Assembly: GCA_963788125.1 (NCBI GenBank)
Contig: CAWBFN010000002.1
Coordinates: 1,240,001-1,304,000 of the forward strand
DNA from: Bog-473 sp963788125
GTDB taxonomy: Bacteria > Actinomycetota > Acidimicrobiia > Acidimicrobiales > RAAP-2
Length of the DNA: 64,000 nt
Reading direction: 5' to 3'
Position numbers and translations under genes: made by a program
Shown: piece after piece, positions 8,546 through 17,602 of the stretch
Layout of the letters: each line of letters opens with the position of its first letter
How positions within the stretch are numbered: the first letter of the stretch is position 1
Notes under the pieces: generated by a model
What the model was told of the DNA's origin: nothing
Seen by the model: only the letters and a program-made list of their open reading frames with translations
Databases searched by the model: none

Positions 8546-9969
8546 ACTTGAGTCTTGTCGGCCGGAAGGATGTATCCCGCCTTGATATCCTCGTCCGTCG
8601 CCGTCGTGTATGCCTTCAGGTAAGAAGTCTTGGTCCCATAGAGGGATTTGAGCTGCATTTCGCTGAAGGGACGAGTCGACCCGAACAGGACGCAGAACCC
8701 GGCCGATCCGGGGGGTGTGGTGTTCGAATAGGCCGCACTCGGCACCCGTTCCCACGGACCCTGGATGCCACCGATCACCGTTCCGCTGGTGTTGGTCTGC
8801 ACCGTAGGCGTGCCGTCGACAACCTGGATCTTCATACGAGGCGCCGATGGCGGCGGCGAACGGGTGACCATCCAGGAATTGATGGCGGAGAGGGCGGCTT
8901 CAAAGATGAAATGACTTGGTGCCTCGTCGACCGAGGCGCAGCCGAGAGATTTGAGCGACTGAGGCGTGACGATGTAGGAGTCTGCGTGAGAGGCGCCGGC
9001 GACGTCCCAGAGCCTGATGAAGCGCGTGTCGGGCTGACGGGCCTGGTAGTACCCCCCGAAAGTCTCATCTGTTTCGGTGATCATCATGAGGACCGGGACG
9101 CCGATGTCGGTACGGATGTGGACGTCGCCACCGAAGCTGCCGCTCGGTGATGCACCGGGGATCCCCACTGCTCCCCCGGCCCTACTGTGCACTAAGAAGC
9201 CGTCGAACACATGGTAGAGGGGCTGAACGGCGTCGATGTAGGTGGTCAGGTAGAGCGCCGACTGGGACTCACCCACCGCCAACAGCCGCTTGGGGTGCAG
9301 TGGGGCCAGGGGGTTCGCGTGGCTACCGACGAGCAGGGCTCGGGCGGCCTGGGTGTAGATGTCGTAGGAGTACTGGTCCCCCGGATCCATCAGTGAGCCA
9401 TAGCGGGCCGGATCCTTTTGGCGCAGGTTGTCGATTCCCACCTGCTGCACTGAGACGCCCACCCAGGCAAACCCCGCTCGTTCCAACTCTGGTGACAAGT
9501 ACACCGAGTCGACAGCGCCATCCCCGCCTCCGCTGACGTTCAGCCACTCCACGACGACCGTCCCGTTGAACCGCGATGGATTTGTCGGCATGCGCACCAC
9601 GATTCGAGTGCGGTACAGCGCGCTGGTAGCGGGAGCGACCTTCCACGTTCCCGCGTTGTTCTCGGGTCCGGTCGCCTGGTAGGAGTACGCCCTCCCCGAC
9701 GCAAAATACTCGCGCTGCTCGTAACCGGCGGCCTTGAGGGAGGGTCCCCAGGCTCCGGCGATTAGATACGCGGCGTCAGCGGGCTCGATGGGGCCGCTGA
9801 GCTGTGCTGGTTGTCCGCCATTGGGTGCGTCGCCTTGGGTCGAGGTCTCCGCAGAGGCTGGCGCCGACACGATCGAAATCTGAGCGGCCACTCCCGCACC
9901 CATTACTCCAAATGTCATAACCAACGCAGTCAGGCCGGCTCGGCATGCCCCGCGTAAAGAGTGCGTCAT
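8464..9969 (-). CDS. secreted alpha/beta hydrolase (Abhydrolase_10), C-terminus replaced by IS sequence
   Basis: A 501-residue secreted protein. It has an N-terminal signal peptide with a hydrophobic core at about 12-30 and a likely cleavage after APASA, then an alpha/beta hydrolase domain of the PF20091 type with the nucleophile elbow VGESQSALY (about 229-237). Start ATG 9969 follows GGGGGG at a proper distance. It is homologous to the next minus-strand gene (10254-11786). Comparison of the two tails shows agreement up to ILPADKTQVLA. After that, about 15 native residues are missing and 25-28 residues read from istA DNA in another frame are appended. The catalytic core is intact, so the enzyme could still work. 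The substrate is unknown. Confidence 0.85.
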   Translation of the reverse strand: MTHSLRGACRAGLTALVMTFGVMGAGVAAQISIVSAPASAETSTQGDAPNGGQPAQLSGPIEPADAAYLIAGAWGPSLKAAGYEQREYFASGRAYSYQATGPENNAGTWKVAPATSALYRTRIVVRMPTNPSRFNGTVVVEWLNVSGGGDGAVDSVYLSPELERAGFAWVGVSVQQVGIDNLRQKDPARYGSLMDPGDQYSYDIYTQAARALLVGSHANPLAPLHPKRLLAVGESQSALYLTTYIDAVQPLYHVFDGFLVHSRAGGAVGIPGASPSGSFGGDVHIRTDIGVPVLMMITETDETFGGYYQARQPDTRFIRLWDVAGASHADSYIVTPQSLKSLGCASVDEAPSHFIFEAALSAINSWMVTRSPPPSAPRMKIQVVDGTPTVQTNTSGTVIGGIQGPWERVPSAAYSNTTPPGSAGFCVLFGSTRPFSEMQLKSLYGTKTSYLKAYTTATDEDIKAGYILPADKTQVLALPEAGRSNRSPSTSAFTRPRCRRG

Positions 9970-10253
9970 CCAATACCCCCCAATACCACGTAGCCAGCGG
10001 CACGTCTTCAGACCGCGTCAACCGTACCTCGGTATGGAGCTAAGAGTTCCACCTTTGTAATTAGGGCGAGACCGGGCCGAACTCAAAGGACACGCGGTCC
10101 GTTTGCCGAAAGAGTCTTCACTCTGCGATTCTCTCCGGTTCGTCGGAACTGTCTCACCTACCCGGCGATCGCGGTGACCCCCAGGGATGCGCCACTGGGT
10201 CGTTCTGACCGCACCACTTTTTGCTTGCGTTCTCGGCCGCCCAGGCGTCGGCC

Positions 10254-11786
10254 TCAGGGACTACCGAGTGCCGCAGTCGCCTTGATGCGGGTAGCGGCCA
10301 GGATCAGGGCACGGTCGGACTCGAGGAGGAAGCGGTTCTTGATCGTCCGATCAAGGACCGAGGTGAACTTCGCCATGTAGTCGTTGACGCTTGGATACCG
10401 CGCGTGGAGGGTGGCGGAGTTCAGCGGGGTCTCTACGCCTTCGAGCGTGCAGAGCCCAGCCGGCGTGTCGCTCGACTCGTATCGCGCGAGAGCGTCATCG
10501 AGGAACGGTGAGCGGACACCACCGGTCGCATTACCGTTTTCGTCGAGCACCGGCGTCGATACCACGCCCTTGGAGGCCAGGTCCATCAGAGGGCCATGGG
10601 GAGGCTTCGTCCCGTGCTCAACCTCTGCGTAAAGGTTCATGAGAGCGGCCTGCTCGAAGTACTGCAGCGGGAAGGTTGTCGACGTGCCATCGCAGCCTGG
10701 CTCACCCGAAGCGTGCGCCGCGCCTGGAATCTCGTAAAGTTGGTACTGGTCGTTCGGGGTATCGCTATCGGATCGGCGCACCGAGGCCCCTCCAGGATTG
10801 ACGTAGGTGGCGATCTGAAAACCGAGCACGTCGGTCTGGGTCTCGACGTCAATCATCGGCGAGGTTGTTTTCTTCGCGAAGGCATGGAACTCGAATTTGG
10901 GCAGTACAAGAACACCCGAGTTGAGTGGGGTGAAGCTCGCGTCGTGGCCCATGATCAAGAAGCCGTCAAAGAGGTAACCGCCCCCCGTTCGTTTGGCTAT
11001 CGGGTTGATCACTTCGGCATAGGTGGCTGAGTCAACCGCGCTTTGGGAGTAGCCGGCCTGGTACACGTATTTCACCGATAGCCCGCGTAGTGGGCTCTGC
11101 GGTGAGCTTGAGCGGACCAGCTGGGCAACCTGGGTGAGGATGTCCCACTCCAGTCCATTCGAGGGAATGCTCATTTTTGTGTAGCGCACAGGATCGTAGG
11201 CCTGAAGTGCAGCAACCGAAGAGTTGCGCACTGTCACCCCGATCCAAGCATCACCGTTCTTAATGAGTTGGGGCCCGATCATGTCCCAGGCCGCATCGAG
11301 ATCGGTCTTCCCACTCGTGTTGAATGGCTCGACCACCACTCGGCCGCTGAACTGCGACGCCTTCTTCGGCGCGCGCACCAATATGCGGGTCGTGTACGGC
11401 ATGGTCTGCCCAGTCGGGGTAGCTGCCGTCGACGTCGACCCCGAAAAGAGGCGGCCGGTTCCTGAGATCAGGTATTCGCTCTCGACGTACCCGGTGCCGG
11501 CCAATTGGCTCACTTTGGTTTCGTCCGGTACTCCATTTCCACTGGTGCCGAGGGACGTAATTCGAACGGCAGGCGCACGCTGCGCCACTGCCGCAGACAC
11601 AGTTGAAGTGGGAAGCACCGTCACGGCGAATACCGCCGCGAGAACGAGGAGCACTCCTGCGACGCGCACAAGGAGTACCCGACCCTGGATGAACCACAGG
11701 CGAGACGGCTGTTGAAACGGTTGAGGCTGGTTGCCTTGCCGCCAAAAATCCTGCCGATCCTGACCGGCGGAACTCCTGTTATTCAC
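10254..11786 (-). CDS. secreted or membrane-anchored alpha/beta hydrolase (Abhydrolase_10)
   Basis: A 510-residue paralogue of the previous gene. The GTG at 11786, preceded by an AAGGGGGGG tract, is chosen over far-upstream starts because it leaves a short Gln-rich head and then a hydrophobic segment VLLVRVAGVLLVLAAVFAVT (about residues 35-54), a signal peptide or anchor. The nucleophile elbow is AGYSQSAVDS (about 243-252). Shared blocks with the first copy include the RILVRAPKKASQFSGRVVVE strand and the late D-I-K/T-I-K-x-x-x-L-L region. Tandem copies in one orientation suggest duplication of an extracellular esterase-like activity. Catalytic His and Asp were not assigned with certainty. Confidence 0.85.
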   Translation of the reverse strand: MNNRSSAGQDRQDFWRQGNQPQPFQQPSRLWFIQGRVLLVRVAGVLLVLAAVFAVTVLPTSTVSAAVAQRAPAVRITSLGTSGNGVPDETKVSQLAGTGYVESEYLISGTGRLFSGSTSTAATPTGQTMPYTTRILVRAPKKASQFSGRVVVEPFNTSGKTDLDAAWDMIGPQLIKNGDAWIGVTVRNSSVAALQAYDPVRYTKMSIPSNGLEWDILTQVAQLVRSSSPQSPLRGLSVKYVYQAGYSQSAVDSATYAEVINPIAKRTGGGYLFDGFLIMGHDASFTPLNSGVLVLPKFEFHAFAKKTTSPMIDVETQTDVLGFQIATYVNPGGASVRRSDSDTPNDQYQLYEIPGAAHASGEPGCDGTSTTFPLQYFEQAALMNLYAEVEHGTKPPHGPLMDLASKGVVSTPVLDENGNATGGVRSPFLDDALARYESSDTPAGLCTLEGVETPLNSATLHARYPSVNDYMAKFTSVLDRTIKNRFLLESDRALILAATRIKATAALGSP

Positions 11787-12039
11787 CGTCCCCCCCTTCG
11801 ACTGCCATCTGCTGCAATTCGGCAACGAGTTGTTCGTCGAACTTCCATTGAGACTGAACCGATGGATCATACAGGCAAAGGACAATTTGGCGAGCCCTAT
11901 GACCGTCATCGGATCTTGGCACAGCCGCATCTCAAGATCGTCTTGGTGCGGCCCGGCTGCCCGTTACGGGATCCCCTTTCGGACCGTCATTCGGACCTCT
12001 GCCAGGTGTCCCCAAATCTTCAACGGCGTTGGCTCCATG

Positions 12040-12075
12040 GCCTATTCCCTAAGTGCCGGACTGGGCTAGGCCCCC
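12040..12075. repeat. dispersed repeat, copy 2
   Basis: Contains CCTAAGTGCCGGACTGGGCT and a following C-run, matching 4891-4926 at about three quarters of positions. The copies lie in different intergenic regions, which suggests a mobile-element end or a REP-like sequence. The conserved part can partly fold on itself with downstream bases. Confidence 0.4.
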
Positions 12076-12170
12076 ACCGGCCAAGCCATAGCCCCCCTCC
12101 GCCCTCGGTGCCCCGCTCCGCTCTTCGGATGGCCGTGCTCCGTACTCCGCCCGTCCGCCTCGCCGCCCCC

Positions 12171-12191
12171 GGTCGGTCGGTCGGTCGGTCG
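12171..12191. repeat. (GGTC)5 tetranucleotide run
   Basis: Five perfect GGTC units followed by one G lie in non-coding DNA. Such runs are prone to slippage. No gene frame crosses it. Confidence 0.7.
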
Positions 12192-12253
12192 TGGGGTGCG
12201 TGGCGGTTTGGTGCCGTTCTGGGGTCCCCGCCTTGCTCCCTCCGAGGAAGACC

Positions 12254-12283
12254 AGTTTCACAAAGATCAGTTTCACAAAGGTC
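12254..12283. repeat. 15-bp direct repeat, two copies plus a partial third
   Basis: The unit AGTTTCACAAAG(A/G)TC is repeated at 12254-12268 and 12269-12283, with AGTT of a third unit following. It lies about 295 bases upstream of the alcohol dehydrogenase start and could be a regulator binding site. Confidence 0.5.
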
Positions 12284-12577
12284 AGTTGGGATAGGAATAG
12301 AGGGCTGCGGAACGCTGCATTCGCGACTGATTCCGTTCAATCCGTTCCCTTGCGCCGCAGGGTGCTGGAGATTCCAACTGGTGGAACATCCGGTAGAAGA
12401 ATCGTCATGTTGGGCGCCGGGTCAATAGGCTGAGGACCGGCGGAGTCTGCGCGGACTCAGGGCTTAGAGCTGGGAAGCCTCCGGCCGGGATTCGCCAGGA
12501 GCATCGGTGCCGGCCAGTCCGGGGTTAAGCTCGGAAACCGTAGGCGAGGGCGAGATAGCTGATTCGGGGGGTCCGGG

Positions 12578-13585
12578 ATGAAGGCTGCTATCTACAACGG
12601 ACAGGGAGACATAGCGCTCACCGTTATCGAGACACCGGTGTGTGGCGACCATGACGTCCTGATTCGGAACCTCTTCGCCAGTGTGTGTGGCTCGGACGTC
12701 TCCGCGTTCCTCCACGGCCCACGGGCCCACAGAATCTCGCCGGGTAGCGAGTTCGGGCATGAGGTGGTCTCCGAGGTCGCTGCCGTGGGGAGGTCGGTCA
12801 CCGGGGTCGAGGTCGGTCAACGCGTCTATCCCTACCCTCTCCTCGCACGAGGGGACACATCGAGGGCGGGGACCCTTGGGGGCTTCTCCGAGTACATCCT
12901 CGTGCCCAATTGTGAGCTGAATAGGCAGGTCTACGTGGTCAGCGACAAGATCTCCTCGAAGACCGCCTCGCTCATCGAGCCGTTCACCGTCGCCCACCGA
13001 ACGGCAGGCAGGGCTCAGCCCCAGCTTGGTGAGACCGCCGTCGTCTTCGGTGCCGGCACGATCGGAATCGGTACCGCCATCTCGCTGAAGGACCTCGGCT
13101 GCTCGAATGTTCTTGTGGTCGACCTGTCGGACTTTCGACTGGAAAAGGCAGCCGGGCTCGGCTTTGAGACGTGCAACTCATCTCGCGAAAGCCTTCAGGA
13201 CAAAGCTGTCCAGCTCTTCGGGGAAGCGCCCGCATTGCGTGGTGTCACCGCCAACGTCGACATCTTCATTGAGGCAGCAGGAGCGGATTCGCTCATCGAC
13301 ACGTTCCAGTCCCTCGGCAAGATCGGGAGTCGGATGGTCGTGGTGGGGGTCCACAGCACACCCCGGCCAATCGACATGGCCTCGCTGTGCTACTCGCAAC
13401 ACAGCATCATCGGCTCGGGCGGCTACTTTCCAGAGGACGTCAAGAGCGTCATGGAGATAATGGAGAGGGGCGAGTTCAACATCGAGTCCATCGTGACCCA
13501 CGAGTTCCCGCAGGACGAGATCGTCAAGGCCATAGAGACCGCCGGGGATGTCAACCAGGCCCTCAATGTTGTGATCAAGTACTGA
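12578..13585 (+). CDS. zinc-type medium-chain alcohol/sugar dehydrogenase
   Basis: A 335-residue MDR-superfamily dehydrogenase, cytoplasmic and probably NAD(P)-dependent. Catalytic zinc ligands are seen as Cys37 (SVCGSD) and His61-Glu62 (GHE). The Rossmann motif VFGAGTIGIG (about 155-164) follows. The four-cysteine structural-zinc loop is absent: the region after PYPLLARGDTSRAGTLGGF has no Cys, as in some polyol/threonine dehydrogenase-like subfamilies. The likely reaction is oxidation of a secondary alcohol or polyol. The start ATG is at 12578 with GGGGGGTCCGGG just upstream. It is transcribed alone. Confidence 0.9.
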   Translation: MKAAIYNGQGDIALTVIETPVCGDHDVLIRNLFASVCGSDVSAFLHGPRAHRISPGSEFGHEVVSEVAAVGRSVTGVEVGQRVYPYPLLARGDTSRAGTLGGFSEYILVPNCELNRQVYVVSDKISSKTASLIEPFTVAHRTAGRAQPQLGETAVVFGAGTIGIGTAISLKDLGCSNVLVVDLSDFRLEKAAGLGFETCNSSRESLQDKAVQLFGEAPALRGVTANVDIFIEAAGADSLIDTFQSLGKIGSRMVVVGVHSTPRPIDMASLCYSQHSIIGSGGYFPEDVKSVMEIMERGEFNIESIVTHEFPQDEIVKAIETAGDVNQALNVVIKY

Positions 13586-13842
13586 GCGACGGGCGTTATC
13601 GAGAGCAGAACACGTTGGGGTGCCGGAGCGGTTTCCCGAGCACTGACGTGCGCAAAGTTCCGCCAGATAGAGCGAGTGCCGCAGAACGCTGCATTGGCGG
13701 TCGGTCCGATGCAACGAACCCATGCCTGACGTGCTCGTTGACACGCCCTGTGCCTTCTTCGGCCTCGACCCCGAGGCGGATCTCACGGGCACGCCGACAC
13801 GCTGACCGGGCCACATGTCACAGCGCACCGGGAAGCGGGCAG

Positions 13843-14565
13843 CTAGAGCAACGGCAACATCAGGGCCTTCTCGGCAAGGTTCGCCGCCTCGTCAAGGCCG
13901 TCGATACACCCTTTGGACAGCAAACCTTCGTGACGAAGGTCCCACAGCGCCGTGGCGCTGACCCAGGCTCCCTGACGGAGGGTGTCCATACCGAAGTTGT
14001 CGACGAGGTTCTCCAGACCGGCCGCCTTCCGGTCGAGGTCGAGGATGACACCCGTTTCGAAGGACTCGCGAATCTGTTGGTCCAGGGCCCCCAGAACGGT
14101 GTTCACCTTCTCGAAGTCCGCCGCATGCGTACCCTGGTCGGGCGCGGTCCCGAGGTCCTCGCAGGTCTGGACGACGGCGATCGGAAGGTCATGGATGATA
14201 TGGGCGCTCATCCCCGCCAGGGCGAACTGCATCGGGGCGATATGGGTGTCGGAACGGTTGTCGAGCACATCGTTCCAGCAGTGCGGGGAGGTCGGTGGAT
14301 CGGCGCGGAACCCGTCGATCGCCCCCAGGTAGAGATTGGCAAAGACGACGTCGAGATGGAACATGAAAGCCGGGTCGGCGTAGAAGTTGCCCTTGGCCAC
14401 CTCGGTGAACACCCTCTGGGTGACGACGAGGTACATCCGGTTGAAACAGGCCAACCCGTCGGTGATCGGAAGCGCGGCGGAGATGTCCTTCATCCGGGCC
14501 ATCGCCTGTTCGACTGAGGAGACCGGCCCGGACGGCAGGGCGGGGAGTGGTTCGGCGGCGCTCAT
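13843..14565 (-). CDS. DUF5995 family protein
   Basis: A protein of about 240 residues with the DUF5995 signature: an N-terminal M-x-x-I-S-A-A-L-P-x-x-D-G-x-x-x-F-N-x-M-Y block (VEQAMARMKDISAALP, then DGLACFNRMYLVVT), followed by the MFHLDVVFANLYL and HCWNDVLDNR regions and MQFALAGMSAHIIHDLP. The His and Asp residues of the last block are strictly placed and suggest metal binding, but no activity is established. Start uncertain: ATG 14565 (MSAAEPLP) is preferred over GTG 14607. It is divergent from the LuxR-type regulator that follows, so the two may share a promoter region. Confidence 0.75.
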   Translation of the reverse strand: MSAAEPLPALPSGPVSSVEQAMARMKDISAALPITDGLACFNRMYLVVTQRVFTEVAKGNFYADPAFMFHLDVVFANLYLGAIDGFRADPPTSPHCWNDVLDNRSDTHIAPMQFALAGMSAHIIHDLPIAVVQTCEDLGTAPDQGTHAADFEKVNTVLGALDQQIRESFETGVILDLDRKAAGLENLVDNFGMDTLRQGAWVSATALWDLRHEGLLSKGCIDGLDEAANLAEKALMLPLL

Positions 14566-14710
14566 ACGTATCGCACCGTAATCCTGCAGACCCCTGGCTC
14601 TCTCCACCCCACCGTCACCAGGACTTTTCCGGCTCGACGCTGCATCGTCTTGACCCGGCGATCGCCCTCATTCTTCGACTGTCCCCTTACGACCCGATAG
14701 GAGTACTTTG

Positions 14711-17602
14711 ATGGACGTCGGCACACCTGTCGGCATCGTTCCGGGCGGGAACCCAGACGGCCGGAGCCTTAAGGATTCTCTAGTCACGGGTGAACTACTC
14801 ATGGACCAGATCTCGGTTTTCGGTCGCAGCAATGAGGTAGCAGTGATCGGCAATTTCCTCGATGCGATCCACGGGGGTGCCCGATGCCTCCTATTGGAAG
14901 GTGAGGCGGGGATCGGCAAGACGACGCTCTTGCGGTGGGGAAGCGCGGAAGCCGAACGTCGCGGCAACCTCATTTTGACGGCGAGCCCGATCGAGCAAGA
15001 GGTGCCCTGGGAGTTCGCGGCTCTGGCGGACCTGCTCGAACCGGTTCCTCCCTCGGCTCTGGAGACGCTGCGGCCGGCGCAACGTCGGGCGATTGAGGCG
15101 GCGGTCCTGCGGTGCGACGAGTCCGACACGCCGGTCGATCCCCGCACCATCGCGGTGGCCGTCCTGGCCTTGCTCGGCGACCTCGCGACGACGACGCCCA
15201 TCGTGCTGGTGATCGACGATCTCCAGTGGCTCGACGTACCGTCGGCCGAAGTGCTCTCCTTCGTGCTCCGCAGGCTCGGGAGGACGCCGGTCGGCCTGGT
15301 CGCCGCGGTCCGCACCGGGTGGTCCGGAGATCCATCGCCACTGGTCACCGATGCGGTCGGAGAGGACCGGATTGAGCACATTGAGGTCGGCCCGCTGCCG
15401 ATTTCGACGACACGCGAACTACTCGCGAGCCGAGCGGCGCGGAGCCTGGACCGGTCGAGCCTGCTCCGGCTTCAGGAGATTTCACAGGGAAACCCGTACT
15501 TTCTTCTCGAGCTGGCCACCAGCACGGATCTCGACCCATCCCGCGATTTCAACGGCCCGAGGGACATTCCGCTCTCCTTGCAGCGCCTGGTTCTCGGTCG
15601 ACTGGATGCGCTGCCGGCGACGGCGCGGGACGTACTGCTGGTGTGCGCCCTCGCCGGAGACCCCGAAGAGTCGGTGGCCCTGGCAGCTGCGGCGGACCCC
15701 AGCACCGCTCCGGATGGCCTGGACCTCTTGCTCCGCGCCGGGATAGTCCGGCGGTCCGGTGACAGGATTGCCATCTCACATCCCCTGATCCGCTCCGTGC
15801 TGATCGGTGACACGTCGCCCAAGTTGCGCCGGGCCACCCACGCTCGGCTCGCTGCCGTGGTCAGCCACCGCGAGGACAGGGCTCGGCACGAAGCCTTGGC
15901 CGCTGCTGGTCCGGATGAAGCAACGGCGAGTGAGCTGGACTACGCGGCGAAGGTTGCCGGCGAACGCGGTGCGCATCACACCGCCGCCATGCTGGCCGGG
16001 CTCTCGCTCAGGTTGACACCCCTCAACCGGGTGGAGGATCGGCAAAGGAGAACGGCGATCGAAGCCGGGTTCTCCTTCGAAGCACAGGATCCGGCCCGAG
16101 CAGCCACCCTTCTCGAGTCGATCGTCGATTCCGTGCCCACGGGGTCCGAGAGAGGGGAGCTCCTGCGTCGCCTGGCCCGGGCCCTCGCGTTTCGCGGCGA
16201 TCCGTTGTCGAGCTGGATCGGCAGGCTGACGACCGCGCTCGAGGAGTCGAGCGACGACCCCGCGCTCAAAGTGGCGATCCTCATCGACCTGGCCGTCGCG
16301 GTCGGCAACATCGGAGATTTGGACGGGGCGAGGCACTACTGCGCGTTGGCGTTGGAACTGGTCGAAGACGTGGGCGACAAGGCCAGTGAGGCACAGCTGT
16401 GCGCCGGAATGGCATTTGCGACGTTCTGCGGCGGAGGCGGAGTTCGCGACGACCTGGTCGAACGGGCGCTGTCCGGGGCCCTTCAACCACCACTGCTCAG
16501 CGTGGATCTTCGCCCCAACGTCGTGATCGGACACCTCCTCCTCCTGAGCGACGACCTCGACGGCGCCCGAACCCTCTACGAGGAGGAGTACCAACGCACG
16601 CTGAGCGAGGGGGTGGTGACCGGCCTGCCCCTGATGATCTGGGGGTCTGCCCTCACTGAGGCATGGGCGGGGAACTGGGTCCGCGCCGAAGAGCTGGTGG
16701 CCGAGGGATTCGATCTGGCGGGCGATGCGGGTTGTTGGCCGTCCATCTCCGCCATGTCGGGAGTCAGCGGGTTGATGCACGTCTACCGCGGCCGGATCGC
16801 CGAAGGCAGACGCGACTGCGAGCGTGCGCTGGCGGTGGCCAACCAGATCGGGATGCCCCTGTTCGGATTTCTCAGTGCCGGCGCCCGCGGATTGGCCGAG
16901 CTCTCTATCGGTGATGCAGCCGCGGCGCACCAGCACCTGGGCCCGTTGTCCCAGTTGGTTCGGGACGGAGGCGTGACGGAGCCGGGGATCCTTCGATTCC
17001 TCCCCGACGATATAGAGGCACTCATTCGCCTCGGAGAGTTCGGCGCAGCCGAGGTGCTGCTCACCCCGTTCGAGACGCGTTCGAAAGAGCTGGGCCGTCT
17101 TTGGGGGAGGACGGCGTCTGGTCGATGCCGGGGCCTGCTACTCGCCGGACTGGGGGATCTACCGGCCGCCGAGTCCGCGCTCGAAGTCGCCTTGGAACAA
17201 CACGACGGCCTGCCGATGCCCTTCGAGCGCGCCCGTACCCTGGTCGTGGCCGGTGAGATCTATCGGCGCTCACGGAAGAAGGCCCGGTCCCGCTTGGCCC
17301 TCGAGGCGGCCGTGGCCATCTTCGGGGACCTGGGTGCACCGCTGTGGGAGCAGCGAGCTCGTGACGAGCTCAGACGCCTGGGCATCCGGGGGCCGCGCGA
17401 TCCCTTCCCCAGCTCTGACCTGACATCCGTCGAGCGCCAGGTGGCCAATCTCGCCGGCAGTGGTCTGACGAACACCGAGGTCGCGGCCCAACTGTTCATG
17501 GCACAGCGAACCGTGGAAGCGCACCTCTCCCGGATCTACCGCAAGCTTGGCATCAGGTCCCGGACCCAGTTGCCACGCACCGCGTCACCGACCTCGACCT
17601 GA
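14711..17602 (+). CDS. LAL-type LuxR-family regulator with AAA ATPase domain
   Basis: A 963-residue large ATP-binding regulator of the LuxR family. Walker A is GEAGIGKT (residues about 64-71) and Walker B is VLVIDDLQWLD (about 165-175). A long helical, TPR-like middle follows, and the C-terminal LuxR-type helix-turn-helix (about 903-953) includes GLTNTEVAAQLFMAQRTVEA. ATG 14711 is chosen because AGGAG lies at 14699-14703. ATP/ADP state and an inducer sensed by the middle region normally control DNA binding. Divergent orientation to the DUF5995 gene and no pathway genes alongside leave its target open. Confidence 0.92.
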   Translation: MDVGTPVGIVPGGNPDGRSLKDSLVTGELLMDQISVFGRSNEVAVIGNFLDAIHGGARCLLLEGEAGIGKTTLLRWGSAEAERRGNLILTASPIEQEVPWEFAALADLLEPVPPSALETLRPAQRRAIEAAVLRCDESDTPVDPRTIAVAVLALLGDLATTTPIVLVIDDLQWLDVPSAEVLSFVLRRLGRTPVGLVAAVRTGWSGDPSPLVTDAVGEDRIEHIEVGPLPISTTRELLASRAARSLDRSSLLRLQEISQGNPYFLLELATSTDLDPSRDFNGPRDIPLSLQRLVLGRLDALPATARDVLLVCALAGDPEESVALAAAADPSTAPDGLDLLLRAGIVRRSGDRIAISHPLIRSVLIGDTSPKLRRATHARLAAVVSHREDRARHEALAAAGPDEATASELDYAAKVAGERGAHHTAAMLAGLSLRLTPLNRVEDRQRRTAIEAGFSFEAQDPARAATLLESIVDSVPTGSERGELLRRLARALAFRGDPLSSWIGRLTTALEESSDDPALKVAILIDLAVAVGNIGDLDGARHYCALALELVEDVGDKASEAQLCAGMAFATFCGGGGVRDDLVERALSGALQPPLLSVDLRPNVVIGHLLLLSDDLDGARTLYEEEYQRTLSEGVVTGLPLMIWGSALTEAWAGNWVRAEELVAEGFDLAGDAGCWPSISAMSGVSGLMHVYRGRIAEGRRDCERALAVANQIGMPLFGFLSAGARGLAELSIGDAAAAHQHLGPLSQLVRDGGVTEPGILRFLPDDIEALIRLGEFGAAEVLLTPFETRSKELGRLWGRTASGRCRGLLLAGLGDLPAAESALEVALEQHDGLPMPFERARTLVVAGEIYRRSRKKARSRLALEAAVAIFGDLGAPLWEQRARDELRRLGIRGPRDPFPSSDLTSVERQVANLAGSGLTNTEVAAQLFMAQRTVEAHLSRIYRKLGIRSRTQLPRTASPTST

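Larger units (their letters stand above)
11787..12577. other. long non-coding gap with several repeats
   Basis: No supported gene in nearly 800 bases. It contains the second copy of a dispersed repeat (12040-12075), a (GGTC)5 run at 12171-12191, a 15-bp direct repeat at 12254-12283, and a small GAGTC/GACTC hairpin near 12442-12457 before the alcohol dehydrogenase gene. The promoters of the divergent hydrolase and dehydrogenase genes must lie here. Confidence 0.45.

Noticed and set aside
7496..8551. Plus-strand 351-codon frame opposite istA
   Set aside because: It is antisense to transposase sequence with conserved catalytic residues and is explained by composition.
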